From the NCBI GenBank assembly GCA_021209875.1, contig JAGYVD010000010.1, positions 744,001-808,000 of the forward strand: a DNA stretch of 64,000 nucleotides, in the 5' to 3' direction. Of the stretch, positions 1 through 10,661 are shown piece by piece. A model generated the notes under the pieces. That model ran no database searches. It was given only the letters and a program-made list of their open reading frames with translations, and was not told where the DNA came from. The DNA is from Rosellinia necatrix. Lineage: Eukaryota; Ascomycota; Sordariomycetes; Xylariales; Xylariaceae. How positions within the stretch are numbered: the first letter of the stretch is position 1; each line of letters starts with the position of its first letter. Position numbers and translations under genes: made by a program.

Positions 1-613
1 GTATATTCTCATCATGATGAGTAATTTGTCGTGCTAGGAGATGCCCGGATAGGATAACAAGTTTGGAGTCCGCTGTGAGTGGCTCTTGTATCCAAGGTAG
101 AATAATCATTTGACGTCGACACTCCGCTAGTTAGCTAGAGATTTACATGAAGGTATGGTTTATCACGTGAGCCACTAATGTTAAACAACTTAGACATACC
201 TCGAGCTGGAACATATATACATGTCTCAGGCTCTACCAGTCAAAGGAGTGTAATATAATACGAGTATAGAGAAGGTGCGCTATGTTGAATACAATTGGCA
301 TTGTCCTCTAAAGCATCATCCATCGAGGAACCGCCAAGCCACCCGTTTATACACATAAGTTTGTAAGAATGACGAGACGACGATCGCTGATATATACTTC
401 ATCGCTACGCTTATGTGCCCCGCTGATCCCCAGCGGATATGTTTGGGTATCCAGTCACCTGTCGACATTTTTCCAGGGCCGACCAACCCTCCCCATCATC
501 AACTCCGTAACGTACATAACTCCCAATGCCAGGCCCACGCACCTAACCTGATACTTCATAATTCATTCTGCATCAATGGGATGAGCGACCATAACCGGGG
601 GATCGGCACCATC
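1..613. other. intergenic, left edge of window
   Basis: I see no convincing coding region here. Short open frames at 369-619 have no recognisable product and overlap one another. The stretch is the 3' flank of the adenylate kinase gene, which ends at 614 on the minus strand. No repeat longer than a few units stands out. Confidence 0.6.
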
Positions 614-1426
614 TCATAGAAACCGCTTCTCGAACTCCCGAAAGAGCTGGGGACTGATTTCGTTGCTGGTGAGGCCATTTACCTCCCAGAGAACGCCCTT
701 CTTAGCATAATGCTCTAGCAAAGGCTCGCTGGTCTCTCGGAATTTCTGGAAACGCCTGCGGTAGACCTCCTCACTATCGTCGGCGCGCTGCACGAGTGGC
801 TCGCCCGTGATATCGTCCCGTCCGGGCGTCTTTGGGGCGTTGAAGCTAGTGTTGTATACACGGCCCGACGGCTCATGTACCCACCGTGACGAGATACGCT
901 CCATAACCACCTCGAACGGCGTCTGGAGAGACACTACCCAGTTGATGGGCACAATGTCGTCTAGTCGCTCGGCTTGGACTGCAGTGCGTGGGAAGCCGTC
1001 AAGCAGGAACGAGGCCGATGGGTCTTCGGATGCTTGGCGCGAGAGGCTCGCGCCTATGTTTGGATTTGTATCGATACCCGGGATAGAGGATTCTACGGCG
1101 GTCTCTACCGCGGACGCGGCATCGCCCGCAGCGGTGGATGCGAGGGTCATGAAGCTGGGCCGACCACCCGAGAGCCAGCCGCGTTGCGAGAGTTCGTTGG
1201 TAATCAAGCGAAGGATCATGTCATCGGGGACCAGACCACCGGTTTTCATGGTCTTCTCGACCTTGATGCCGAGTGCCGTTCGGTTCTTGACATTGTGGCG
1301 GAGGAGGTCGCCGGACGAGATGGCCGACAACTGAGGGAAGCGCGAGAGGAGGCGTTCAGATTGGGTTCCTTTGCCAACTCCCGGCGCGCCGACGAGTATC
1401 ACACGGGCCGCTCGGCGAAGGCGCAT
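614..1426 (-). CDS. ADK2: mitochondrial GTP:AMP phosphotransferase / adenylate kinase (Adk2 type)
   Basis: Single-exon protein of 270 residues of the nucleoside monophosphate kinase family. These enzymes transfer a phosphate between NTP and AMP; the Adk2/AK3 branch works in the mitochondrial matrix and prefers GTP. The P-loop GAPGVGKGT lies at residues 13-21, preceded by only a dozen basic and hydrophobic residues, a short N-terminus as in yeast Adk2. The AMP-site element SSGDLLRH and the DGFPRT motif are both present, and a lid segment RWVHEPSGRVYN follows. An Ala/Ser-rich insert of about 50 residues sits between the QRGWL and FLLDGFPRT blocks, which makes the protein longer than the usual 215-230 residues. 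The next gene, TIM10, is on the same strand 1.9 kb upstream. Family assignment is firm; GTP preference and location are inferred from the subfamily. Confidence 0.9.
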   Translation of the reverse strand: MRLRRAARVILVGAPGVGKGTQSERLLSRFPQLSAISSGDLLRHNVKNRTALGIKVEKTMKTGGLVPDDMILRLITNELSQRGWLSGGRPSFMTLASTAAGDAASAVETAVESSIPGIDTNPNIGASLSRQASEDPSASFLLDGFPRTAVQAERLDDIVPINWVVSLQTPFEVVMERISSRWVHEPSGRVYNTSFNAPKTPGRDDITGEPLVQRADDSEEVYRRRFQKFRETSEPLLEHYAKKGVLWEVNGLTSNEISPQLFREFEKRFL

Positions 1427-3335
1427 AGTATGGAAGACGGGACAGATGGGCGATTTGTGCGGTGGGAGAAGGGCGAGACAGACTCGGAAAGCGACGAGCT
1501 TGCGTGGCGTGGGTCAGGATTGGGGCCTCGGAAGCCGGGTGACTTGGTTTTTCGACTAAGCACTTGCCCACAACAGCAGCAGGGCGATGTAGAGCGGCTA
1601 TGGGCGATGCTATGAGCTGGAATGGCCGACGGAGCGCGGATCCCCGAGGATTCCGGATTCCGGGGCAGGAGGCGTCAACGGCTCGCGGTGCGACGGCGGG
1701 ATGGACCCAGGCGGATCTCTGGCAAAATATTATACAAAATCCATTGTGTCGAAAATGCCCGGATGCCTAAGTTAAATAGAGATAGTATACACGGCTTAGT
1801 AAAAGGGTTGGAGCGAGGAGCGACAGGCAAAAGTGGTACGACAACGTCGTGGTGGGGATTGAATCGGCTCTCGCCAAATCCCAGGATCGGGCTTGCCTCT
1901 TGGTCCGCTCTTGGTAATAATGTTGAGGTGGACTAGGTTAGGTAGGTATCACGCCAAATCTAAAATGGAGGAAGTCCGAGAAACGGCTGACTGGATCCCC
2001 TAAGCCTAACAGGGAAATAGACGGTCGTTTCTCATGCACCCCGCTTCCCTTCCAATCCGCTCTAAGGGAGACTAATACCTGTGGACATACCCCAGGCCCT
2101 CGGATTTCTCCAAACAGCAGAGCAGGATCGGTGTGTACCTGCCTGAAGTAAGCCACAAAATGCACCAAAACAATCAAAAACTATAACTATACCTGCTTAA
2201 CGTTTATCGTAGTGGTTTGTCCATGTAACTCTACCTCGGTTAAGTACCTACCTAGGTAGGTGGGTACTGATAAATAAGTAAATAGGTAGGCTTGAATGAA
2301 CCTATCGTCTCAGGGCATTTTAAACAAACCCCGCATTTTTTAAGCATGCATACTACAGTAATTGCCACTTTTGTCGATGTAGTCATGGATGTACTCATGG
2401 ATGTGTGTGTATGAAAGCAGTTAGGTATCTAGCGGTTAACTCTAGGAGGTACCCAAGGTACCTGCTTAAGTTATCTAATATATAATAAGTAGGCGTGTGG
2501 GTAGGTATTAAGTCACGGTAAAACGGAGAACCCATCAAGTACAGCACTTAGAAATTTGTTAGGGATATGGATGCTATCGACATGATAGTCCTATGACTTC
2601 TACCTAACCTAGGTGGTTCCATTAACCCGGTGGGCTCAAGAAACACCATTGTCACAAGATGTTTGCCCAACCATGGGATAGATACAGAGCCGGTTTCTGC
2701 CGATCATAATCTGTGAGTCCGTACATAGCACGGTATGGTGTTCGATGCCAATGGCCAGATAGATAAACCGAGGCTCGTATAACCCAATGCAACCCGGACG
2801 TACCCCATCTAGCCATATATTTAATTCTGCCCGCGACAGTGTCATGGAGAACCCTTTCACATGCATACAATTGCTGAACTATGAAGGATAGCCTTGGGAG
2901 CATGTTCCGGTACATCACGCTAAGCTTAAAAGGGATGTGTTAGGATGTTTAGCTTCCATCGTATTGCACTACTCTGGATCTGCCCGGACTAAGCCTTCGA
3001 AGCATTCTCACGAACTCGGGCGTGAATTTTTTGTGAAGAGGGATGTTTCCATTACCAAGCCATATTTGGGCGGCTCAAGTCCATGCATAATACAGAGCAC
3101 TCCAGTGTCTATAGGCAATTCCAGCCCCTCCTAATCCATGACGCTCCGAAGTACAAGATATGCCGATTCATCATCACATGCCCCGGGGTCGTTTATAATC
3201 GTACAGTTCTGCAGGTACAGAAGACCCGACGGAAAGATCCGGCTTCGGATGCGCACCGTATTGCTATTGCAGCATGGTGCAATCACACCGTTGTTCACAC
3301 CGTTGTTCGCACCGTTGTTTGTTGTTTTGGCACAT
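1427..3335. other. intergenic between ADK2 and TIM10
   Basis: The stretch is non-coding as far as I can see. It carries imperfect TAGG/CCTA clusters (for example 2243-2267) and many isolated TAGGTA words. Just beyond the TIM10 stop, at about 3285-3319, a 12-nt unit of the type ACACCGTTGTTC is repeated about three times. Overlapping frames at 2636-2918 have no recognisable product. Confidence 0.55.
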
Positions 3336-3751
3336 TTAACCACCGAGTCCGAAGCCGCCGCCTCCTCCTCTTTGTTGTGACTCTTGTTGGAGCTGATCCG
3401 ATATCTTCAAGTGAACTTCAAAGAATTTGGCAGCGCACCGGTCAAGGCAGACGCTCTCGCCCTTATTGAGTTCGGCCTCGCGATAGTCGGCGGGGATGCA
3501 CTTCTTTCGGCAGGCTTGTGTGAGGCTAGCAAACAGTAATTGTAAGTATATGGTTCTCTTGGCGTCCAATATGGATTTCACGGATAATAAGGAAGGATAT
3601 CATGTGGCCGGCCATCTGCGCGTGCGCTGTGATGGCAAGTAGGTAGAACTCACCGGTTAGCCATCTCGGTAAGGAGCTTCATTTCAGCCTCAACGGCAGC
3701 GACCTTCTCTGCCGAAGTAGGCTGCGGCCTTCCGAATCCAAGGAATGACAT
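3336..3751 (-). CDS. TIM10: mitochondrial intermembrane-space chaperone Tim10
   Basis: Two-exon gene: exon 1 at 3654-3751, a phase-2 intron at 3526-3653 (GTGAGT donor, CTAG acceptor), exon 2 at 3336-3525. The joined protein has 95 residues, usual for small Tims. It has the twin CX3C motif (CRKKC and CLDRC) that forms two intramolecular disulfides. Exon 1 supplies the start [10 protein letters not shown] and the helix up to MANR, continuing directly into LTQACRKKC. Tim10 pairs with Tim9 in a hexameric ring that carries hydrophobic carrier proteins across the intermembrane space. The C-terminus ends in a Gly-rich tail. The gene is divergent from the mitochondrial lysyl-tRNA synthetase, with an 800-bp shared upstream region. 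Exon 2 alone would start within the intron and give a false N-terminus. Confidence 0.9.
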
Positions 3752-4551
3752 ATTGACGATAGCGCACGGGGATTTAGGGAGAGGGGCTAGATTTCGTGTG
3801 TCGTGGATGGGTTTGTGTGATGCAATAAATGATCTCTCTTTGTTAGATTTAATTTTATTTTGGGCCTGGATTGAAGCTGTCTTCTCTATCTAGATACTTG
3901 CAGATCAAATCCGGAGCTTGTGACTGCCCCAATAGGAAGGCGGTATCTCGGATAATTATTACACCACTAGTACCTAGGTACTTACTATCTAATTTAGTTA
4001 TCTAAGTGGCAGAAAAAAACGGTCCAAGCTATAACTACAAGCTCAAGTACAACTACAAATACAGCCATATTTACAACTACAACCACAACTACAACTACAA
4101 CCACAGCGGCGCAGCATAAGTATAATCACAGAATCATATTCTTCGTCAGATCCACAAATACTATGGCGAGATGACGGTTTGCTGTATTGGCACTAGTTAA
4201 CTTCGCTATGCCTACTATTTACGCACTGCCTCGCAGGTAATCTAGCGCCCGGTGTAAGAGGTAATAAGCAAGCTCCTCCAGTATAACTTCAGCTCGAACT
4301 CAGGATTCCGGTAGGTGCTCATTTGTCTAGGTGCTTGTAGGGTATGTCGAAACCCCTCCACTGACACCCCAAAGATGGTCCCATGCCCCATGTCCCCCTC
4401 CTTAAAACCACTCACTTCCTTGGAAATATTTGAGAATGATGATATTGCTTTTAAGAACCGTTGCGACTGACACCACATTTGTGGTGCTTGATCTCACTGT
4501 GCCAGCTTATCTGACCACTCCAACTATCCCCTACGATGTCGCTATATTTCA
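3752..4551. promoter_or_regulatory. shared upstream region of TIM10 and mitochondrial LysRS
   Basis: This is an 800-bp divergent intergenic region between two nuclear genes for mitochondrial proteins. At 4031-4105 it holds an imperfect ACAACT/ACAACC array, a purine-pyrimidine biased repeat. I see no clear TATA box for either gene. Co-regulation of the two genes is only an inference from the head-to-head layout. Confidence 0.4.
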
Positions 4552-6360
4552 ATGCAGAAGCTGATCTCATCAAAGCTAGTCGAAATGGAGAGTGCTCGGC
4601 GTCTTCGGTTCTTGCGCCCGTATCTCTTCGGGTTGCCACCCGCTGATAGGGCTGCATATGGCCGGCTCTTCTCTACCTCTCGCACAAAACCAAACTGCCA
4701 GTCCCGGCCATGCGCCATTGGGCAAAGGCGAGCATTCCACCCTAGCCAAATAAGGCAATCCGCCAGTACCGTGCCTAGTAATACAGAGGATGCACCAGAG
4801 ATCGCAGCCATCAGAGCTGTGTCCGTTGCAGGTCGCGCCCAGAAGCTCCGAGATTACGATGCTCTCCGATTCCCTAGGCTAGAGCACAGAGCCAATCGCA
4901 TGACTATACCCGCCTTCCGCCAGATGTTTGAGGATGAAGCATCGACACCAGCCTCTGAGCATGTCACCCTTGAAGGCAGGGTCATGGCTGTCAGACAGGT
5001 CGGGTCTAAGTTAGTCTTTCTACATATTCTAGGCGGGTACCAGCAGGTCCAGGTCATGGTGCATCTCGGCGGTCTTGCCTCACCTCCAGACTCCGAGGTT
5101 TTCAGAAGGGCTCTCCATCCTTTACGCCGAGGAGATTTTATATCGGTCACGGGTACGGCTGTGCGGACGAAATCAGGCGAATTGACACTGGGGGCACGCG
5201 AACTACCCATCATTGTCAGCCCAGCACTTGCACCACTCCCGAAAATTTTGATCAATGAAGAGACCAAAATTCTGAACAGGCATGTTGACTCGCTTGTGAA
5301 TCAACGGACATCCGACATCATCCGGCTTCGCTCTCAAATCGTCAAATCCATGCGGGATTTTTTCCATGAGCGAGACTTTCTTGAAGTCCAGACTCCTATT
5401 CTGGCCGACTCCGCTGGTGGTGCTACTGCCCGACCGTTCCTGACTGCTGCAACTGCCTTTCCCGCAAAGCAACTGTCGATGCGTATTGCACCCGAACTTT
5501 GGCTCAAGCGATTGGTAGTAGGCGGCAATGATAGAATATTCGAGATTGGCCCATCCTTTCGAAATGAAGGGCTTGACACTACACACAATCCAGAATTTAC
5601 TACCTGCGAATTTTACTCGGCATATTTCAATCTGGCTGAGTTGATCCGAACTACTGAAAGCCTTATCACTCGACTTCTCTCTGACGTGAGCCAAGCCATA
5701 GAAACCCGGCTGACATCTCTTCAAACACCACAGGTCTCCATACCTGATGGCCAGTGGAAGCAGGTCGAGTTCATCCCTGCTCTAGAGGACATCCTTGGCT
5801 TTCGATTTCCAGACTTATCCAAACCTGATGCCCTACAGAAGTTTGCCAGTCTGTTACCAAAGCACCATGCGTCGGCGATCAAAGAGGTATCGCTCAATAA
5901 GCTTTTAGACCATCTAGCTGCAACGTACCTCGAAAACGCGTCCTTGGACCAGCCATTATTCATCATAAACCACCCAGCCTGCATGGCACCCCTGTCCAAA
6001 TCTTTCACGTGCCCCAGAACCGGTCAGCTCGTGTCCGCGCGCGCCGAGCTGTTCATCGAAGGTCGCGAGATTGCCAATATGTATGAAGAGGAAAACGATC
6101 CGTTTGAACAACGACGGAAATTTGAGCTTCAGATCCAATCAACAGGCAGCAGCACTGTTGCTGACGAAGAAGGACCGGCAGAAATCGACGAGAGCTATGT
6201 CCAAGCTCTAGAATACGGCCTTCCTCCTACTGGTGGGTGGGGCTGTGGCGTCGACCGACTCGTCATGTTCCTTTCTGGCGCTTCGAAGATTAGCGATACC
6301 CTTCCGTTCGGCAACCTGAGAAACGTTGTCTCCCTTTCTCAAGATGCTAAGGATCTGTAA
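4552..6360 (+). CDS. MSK1: mitochondrial lysyl-tRNA synthetase
   Basis: Single-exon class IIb aminoacyl-tRNA synthetase of 602 residues that charges tRNA-Lys. The N-terminal ~100 residues are rich in Arg and Ser and look like a mitochondrial targeting extension. An OB-fold anticodon-binding domain follows at about 140-215 (VTLEGRVMAVRQVGSKLVFL...QVQVMV). The catalytic domain shows motif 1 near FLEVQTPIL, motif 2 around residues 327-355 (FEIGPSFRNEGLDTTHNPEF) and motif 3 at about 561-575 (GWGCGVDRLVMFL). The HNPEFTTCEFY string is typical of LysRS rather than AspRS or AsnRS. A second Met at residue 12 (4585) may be the real start, since it begins a more typical basic presequence. Mitochondrial location is inferred from the extension and from similarity to Msk1-type enzymes. 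Confidence 0.9.
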   Translation: MQKLISSKLVEMESARRLRFLRPYLFGLPPADRAAYGRLFSTSRTKPNCQSRPCAIGQRRAFHPSQIRQSASTVPSNTEDAPEIAAIRAVSVAGRAQKLRDYDALRFPRLEHRANRMTIPAFRQMFEDEASTPASEHVTLEGRVMAVRQVGSKLVFLHILGGYQQVQVMVHLGGLASPPDSEVFRRALHPLRRGDFISVTGTAVRTKSGELTLGARELPIIVSPALAPLPKILINEETKILNRHVDSLVNQRTSDIIRLRSQIVKSMRDFFHERDFLEVQTPILADSAGGATARPFLTAATAFPAKQLSMRIAPELWLKRLVVGGNDRIFEIGPSFRNEGLDTTHNPEFTTCEFYSAYFNLAELIRTTESLITRLLSDVSQAIETRLTSLQTPQVSIPDGQWKQVEFIPALEDILGFRFPDLSKPDALQKFASLLPKHHASAIKEVSLNKLLDHLAATYLENASLDQPLFIINHPACMAPLSKSFTCPRTGQLVSARAELFIEGREIANMYEEENDPFEQRRKFELQIQSTGSSTVADEEGPAEIDESYVQALEYGLPPTGGWGCGVDRLVMFLSGASKISDTLPFGNLRNVVSLSQDAKDL

Positions 6361-6979
6361 TCCTTCTTACCTACCGTAGATTGCTTATATGTACGCCATA
6401 GATGATACCCTATACATAACGATTCTGTTAATCATGCCTCTAACGCCATGCTCGTTACTGACATTTGTGATAAGCTCATTACTCTTCAACCCTCAACGAA
6501 CGCCTTTAGTTCATATGTGCTCAAGCCGTTAGTGTTAAAGCAATCTTGTTTGCTGCAAGTTGAGATTCTGAGCGCCTTTTAGTATCTATCAGCACGCTGG
6601 TTGATCCGCCACTACGCCTTAGGTAGCAAAACTCCCACATTCTCGAGGTCCTCTCTCGTAAGGAGGAGTCGATTCAGTCGATGCCCGGAAATGCATTTCA
6701 ACCCCCTTTTGGCACACGTCACGGTAGCATAAGACGTCAAAACTTTTTTAGGGTTTTTTTTTTTTACTATTCTAAACAACGCAAGAAAACAAACGCAGAT
6801 TTCGTCCCAAGTCCCTCCTTATAAACATTCCCTCCACTCGAAAGTTCACGATTGAACAGGAGAAAATGGGCAAGGAAGGACAAACCTTTCCGAACGCAGA
6901 AGTCATCGCATGGAAAAAAGTAACAACCCGCGCCTAACAGCGAGCCGTAGCTCACATCCATACACCGTGGCGAATATTA
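6361..6979. other. convergent intergenic region
   Basis: This is the 3' flank of the LysRS gene (+) and the F-box-like gene (-). It contains a T-rich tract at about 6745-6770. No gene is seen. Confidence 0.6.
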
Positions 6980-9569
6980 TTATTTCCTCCCGTCCGAGGA
7001 TGTGTCATCCACCCAATAACAGTGCAGACCTCCTGCCGAGCTCAGCATCGCCGCGACATTGCTCTCATAGTCGTAGATGGGGATCGGGGAATTATTGACG
7101 AACAGGCCGTTGTCTATCGCCACCCGGGCTCTGAAGTCGATAATGTTGAGTTCCCAGCTGCGGCAGGGGCGCTTCAACGACCCGCGGTACAGGCTGCGCT
7201 GGCCCGTGCCCAGCTGAGCCTCCAGCCACGCCTCATCTCTGCGGAGCTCTTCCCTCCTCTGCGACTTCGCCTCGCGTTCTACGAAGGACAGCTCGGGGTA
7301 TATGTCGTCGATGATGCGGATCGCCCCACGGATGACCGCGAGCTTGTCGGGGATCGTGACGGTCAGCTGGTCCCACAGCGTGGCCGCGCCCACGAGGATC
7401 TTCCCCTCCACCTCGCCGAGGCCAGTCGGCTCGGGCTCTTTCGGGGGGCGCATTGGCCACGGTCCTTGTGGCGGCGGCATAGGCAGCCAGGCATGGGCGG
7501 CGTCGAGGACCGCCTGGAGAGGCCTCTCCTGGCCGCCCGGGCGCGCGAATATGCGCCGGGCCAGCTCGCGCCGGTGCCAGTTGAGGCGCCAGTTGTGGTG
7601 GCGGTTCCAGTCCTCCAGTTTGCAGCCATGGCACATGACCCTGGTCACCCCGTCGGGGCACACCACATGCTCGCCCGTGAAGTACACCGGCTTAAACGCC
7701 GCGCACCACGCGCAATACTCCAGGCTATTCCTGCCGCTGGGGGAGATCCGGGCGGGTACGTCCGACGCGAGCATCTTCTGGCCGTGGCAGCAGACGACGG
7801 CGTCCTGCCAGCTGGTCGTCGTCATGGCACTCGCCATCCTCGCGGAGACGAGGGGGAGCTTGGTCGGGTCGTTCTTGTAGAACGTATCTACTCCGGGCGG
7901 GGGATTTCTGCGATACCCCCAGTAATACTTCTTCGTGTCGAGGCCGACCACCACCTTGATGCATGCCAGGATGTCCGGGAGCGTGCGGATCGGGAGCCGG
8001 TCGAGGAATCCCCGGAAGCCCGTACCGGGGGCGAAGAAGTCCTGCCTTCCCTTGTCGCACAGGCGCCAGACGCTCAGCAGCAGCGACGCGACGGCCGCGG
8101 TGCTCTCCAGCCACTCCGTCTCCTCGGGGCAGATGCCGTACTCGCCGACGTGGCCGCCGCCGTCCGCCTTGTAGCGGGGCCCCTTGTAATAAAAGGGGCT
8201 GAAGTCGAGAGCGAGGCGCGGCTGCCCCCGGCCGGCGCGCTCCGCGTTGATCTGGTTGACGCCGTGCAGCAGCGGCCTGGTCTCACCTAGCGGCAGGAGG
8301 AAGCACTGGTAGACGCAGAGCGCCTCTAGCTTCGGCATCGCGCGCATTATGTGCCTCACTGACGACACGTCGATCCATGGCATGCTGTGGAGGACCAGAT
8401 GACGGACGGCGTGCCCGTTTAGGTGAGCGAAATTTACTTGAGGCTCGTTAGAAGGTATGCCCGTCAGAGTTTGAGAGAGAGAGAGAGAGAGACAGTCCCA
8501 AAACTTACACATCTTGTAGTGCGCTACCATGCTGCTCGTAAAATTAGACCCCTCGTGTCTATCGACGCTGGGGTTCAGGGGGTACCCGGATTTATTGCGC
8601 ATCACCTCTCGCTCGGGGCCTTGGTCCTCGGCGCGGACCGGAGAGATGAAAACGGACGTGCCAAACAAATCCTTTGGTCGGTCCCCGTCCAATCTCCGGG
8701 ATTCCCTCGCCCACACGTCCGCGACAGACTGGGTGTCCCAGCCCTTGAAGTCGTGAGTCGTAGCGTTGAAGCGCATCTTATAAAGTAAAAAGAAAGAAAG
8801 AAAAAAATGTCAGCCTCGCCCTAAACAACACGGTATTCTCGACAGCATCGGTTCCTTACCCAGATGGACGCGACACTCCGCGCGGTGAGCTGCGACACCT
8901 GACATAATTTGACGAGATCCCCCTGGCGTGGGATGAGAGCTTCGACAACGGGTCCGAAAAGCTCTGGGATCTCGAAAAACCGAGTGAATGCCCACGGCTG
9001 CTTAGCCTCCGGCAGGCTGAAGTTCTTGTTGCGGAAATATATAGGTGCCTAAAGAATCAGAATTAGTAAAATAAAATAAAAAAAAAGTATATGGCGAATG
9101 ACCAGCGGTGGAAAGGTTTCATGCTCACTCTCATAATCCCCTTCTTGATGTCAGGATAGTGCACCACAATATCAAGCATGTTTTTCTCGGTAGCGGTGAG
9201 CTCGTTAAACTTGCGTCCATCGTAATTGTAGTATCCGTTGAACTCCGGATGGTAGAGCGGATCGTTCATACGAATGTTGGGGGTGTCACTATCCTCTCGA
9301 GCAAGGCCTTCTTCAGCCACGATCTCTGCGATTCTCGGACGTGCATAAATGAAATGGTTCACCCCATCTTTGGGTTCTTTCCAGCGAAGCTCCTTGCAAA
9401 TTGTCGGCAGCTCCCCGAACGAGTGTGGTGGCGCGTGCAGTCCAGGGAATTGGGGGCGTTCGTCATATGGGTGAGCAGGTTTCCTGTGCGAAAGAGACTG
9501 GTTGGCTGAGCCAACGACCTTAAGGCTAAGGGGGACATTCTTGTCCTTGTTCAACCAAGTGGCAATCAT
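6980..9569 (-). CDS. F-box-like protein with Cys-rich segment, unknown function
   Basis: Four-exon model: 9129-9569, 8860-9048, 8509-8776, 6980-8436 (introns 9049-9128, 8777-8859, 8437-8508), giving 784 residues. All phases agree. The 72-nt last intron (GTAAGT...CTAAC...AAG) is in frame, so one long open frame reads through it. It holds a GA/TC repeat, and I prefer splicing because of the consensus sites. Residues around 165-210 (FFEIPELFGPVVEALIP, then VKLCQVS...ASIW) resemble an F-box. A middle part has an LRR-like run (HAVRHLVLHSMPW, MPKLEALCVYQC). A Cys cluster CAWC...CHGC lies about two thirds along and could bind zinc. F-box proteins link substrates to SCF ubiquitin ligases; that role is inference. 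The last exon is clearly GC-rich compared with its flanks. Exons upstream of 9569 are possible: the first ~145 residues match no family I know. Confidence 0.55.
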
Positions 9570-10260
9570 GTCGGCGACGCCGGCAACCTTGTTCACAGGT
9601 TAGAATGGGTACGTATATCCTACTAGGCTAAAAAGGAACGGCTGGCCTGTGCCAGAGTCAAGGCCAACAATCGACAAGAGAGCCCTTTAATCGAAAGGCA
9701 GGGAACCGACTCTAACAGTGAGGCCGTAAGGATACAATTCAAAATGAAACTAGCAGGCGTCGGGGGTAAAAGAAGTGCGAATACGTACCAGTACCGTAAT
9801 GAATGTAATGATGTGTTACCAGTAGCCCTGATGTTTTCCAGTAGACGGGAAGGCCGAGGGTGCTGAGCGACCCAGCCAAAGGCAAGTTGGCGACGCCTAT
9901 ACAACAGCTGGGATTTAGATGTCTGTACAAGTCAATATTAGATCCCCATTAGTAGAAGACAGGAAGGGTGAGAGAGAGGACTAGGTATGTTTGTAGGGAA
10001 GGTGTTAGAAACAACCAACTCAGATCCGCAAGAACAATACTGACAATTGAAGCGATGTATTCAGATGTCTCTCGCAGCAGCAGAGATGGACGACTACACT
10101 CTGCTAATAAGGAAGTAGAAGGTAGAGTTCCGGACATTGAAGGGTTTATCTGCGATGGAAACAAGACGGAAGGAACCTCGACGGTGCTGCAAGCAGCTCG
10201 GTGGGCCTCACCACGTACCTAGAGCGTCGATTTCGAAGCTGAGGGAAGCCCTAAACCGGG
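9570..10260 (-). other. possible small or upstream exons on minus strand (unresolved)
   Basis: Upstream of the F-box-like gene, three minus-strand pieces have compatible splice phases: 10045-10137 (starting MSGTLPSTSLL), 9820-9922 (LYRRRQLAFGWVAQHPRP) and 9623-9684, with GTCAGT and GTAACA donors. They would encode about 85 residues of unknown type, either a separate tiny gene or alternative 5' exons. I recognise no domain. The splice sites are weak and the model is speculative. Confidence 0.15.
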
Positions 10261-10640
10261 CTGACCGAAGCAAGCAGGGGTAGTACAGGCCGAAATCCCC
10301 AAGCAACCTACTATCAGCTACTGCGGTCTGGTCCGGTACATAGGGATAGAAGGAAGGCACCCAGGTGTATGTGGCCAGCATTGGGGGGACTGTGCTAGTG
10401 AATGGCTCCGGCTAGGGCAAGTGAATTAAAAAATAAGTCACAAGGCCTTCTGGTGGTTTAATACGTTAAGGGAATTCATTATGAGTTCTTGGATAATACT
10501 GGATTAGGAATAAACCGCGTTGTTATCTGGGCCACGAATACTAGCGGCAAGAACGAATTATCATTTAGCAGAGAAACTTATGAACTAAACACCGTGGAAT
10601 TCTAAACGTCCATGCTAGGTTAATGTTGGACTGGTTTACT

Positions 10641-10661
10641 TGTGTGTGTGTGTGTGTGTGT
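10641..10661. repeat. GT dinucleotide microsatellite
   Basis: About ten uninterrupted TG units in intergenic DNA. Confidence 0.95.

Noticed and set aside
7022..8290. 422-codon plus-strand open frame
   Set aside because: It is antisense to the last exon of the F-box-like gene. It is Arg/Ala/Asp-rich as expected for the complement of GC-rich coding DNA, with no recognisable domain.
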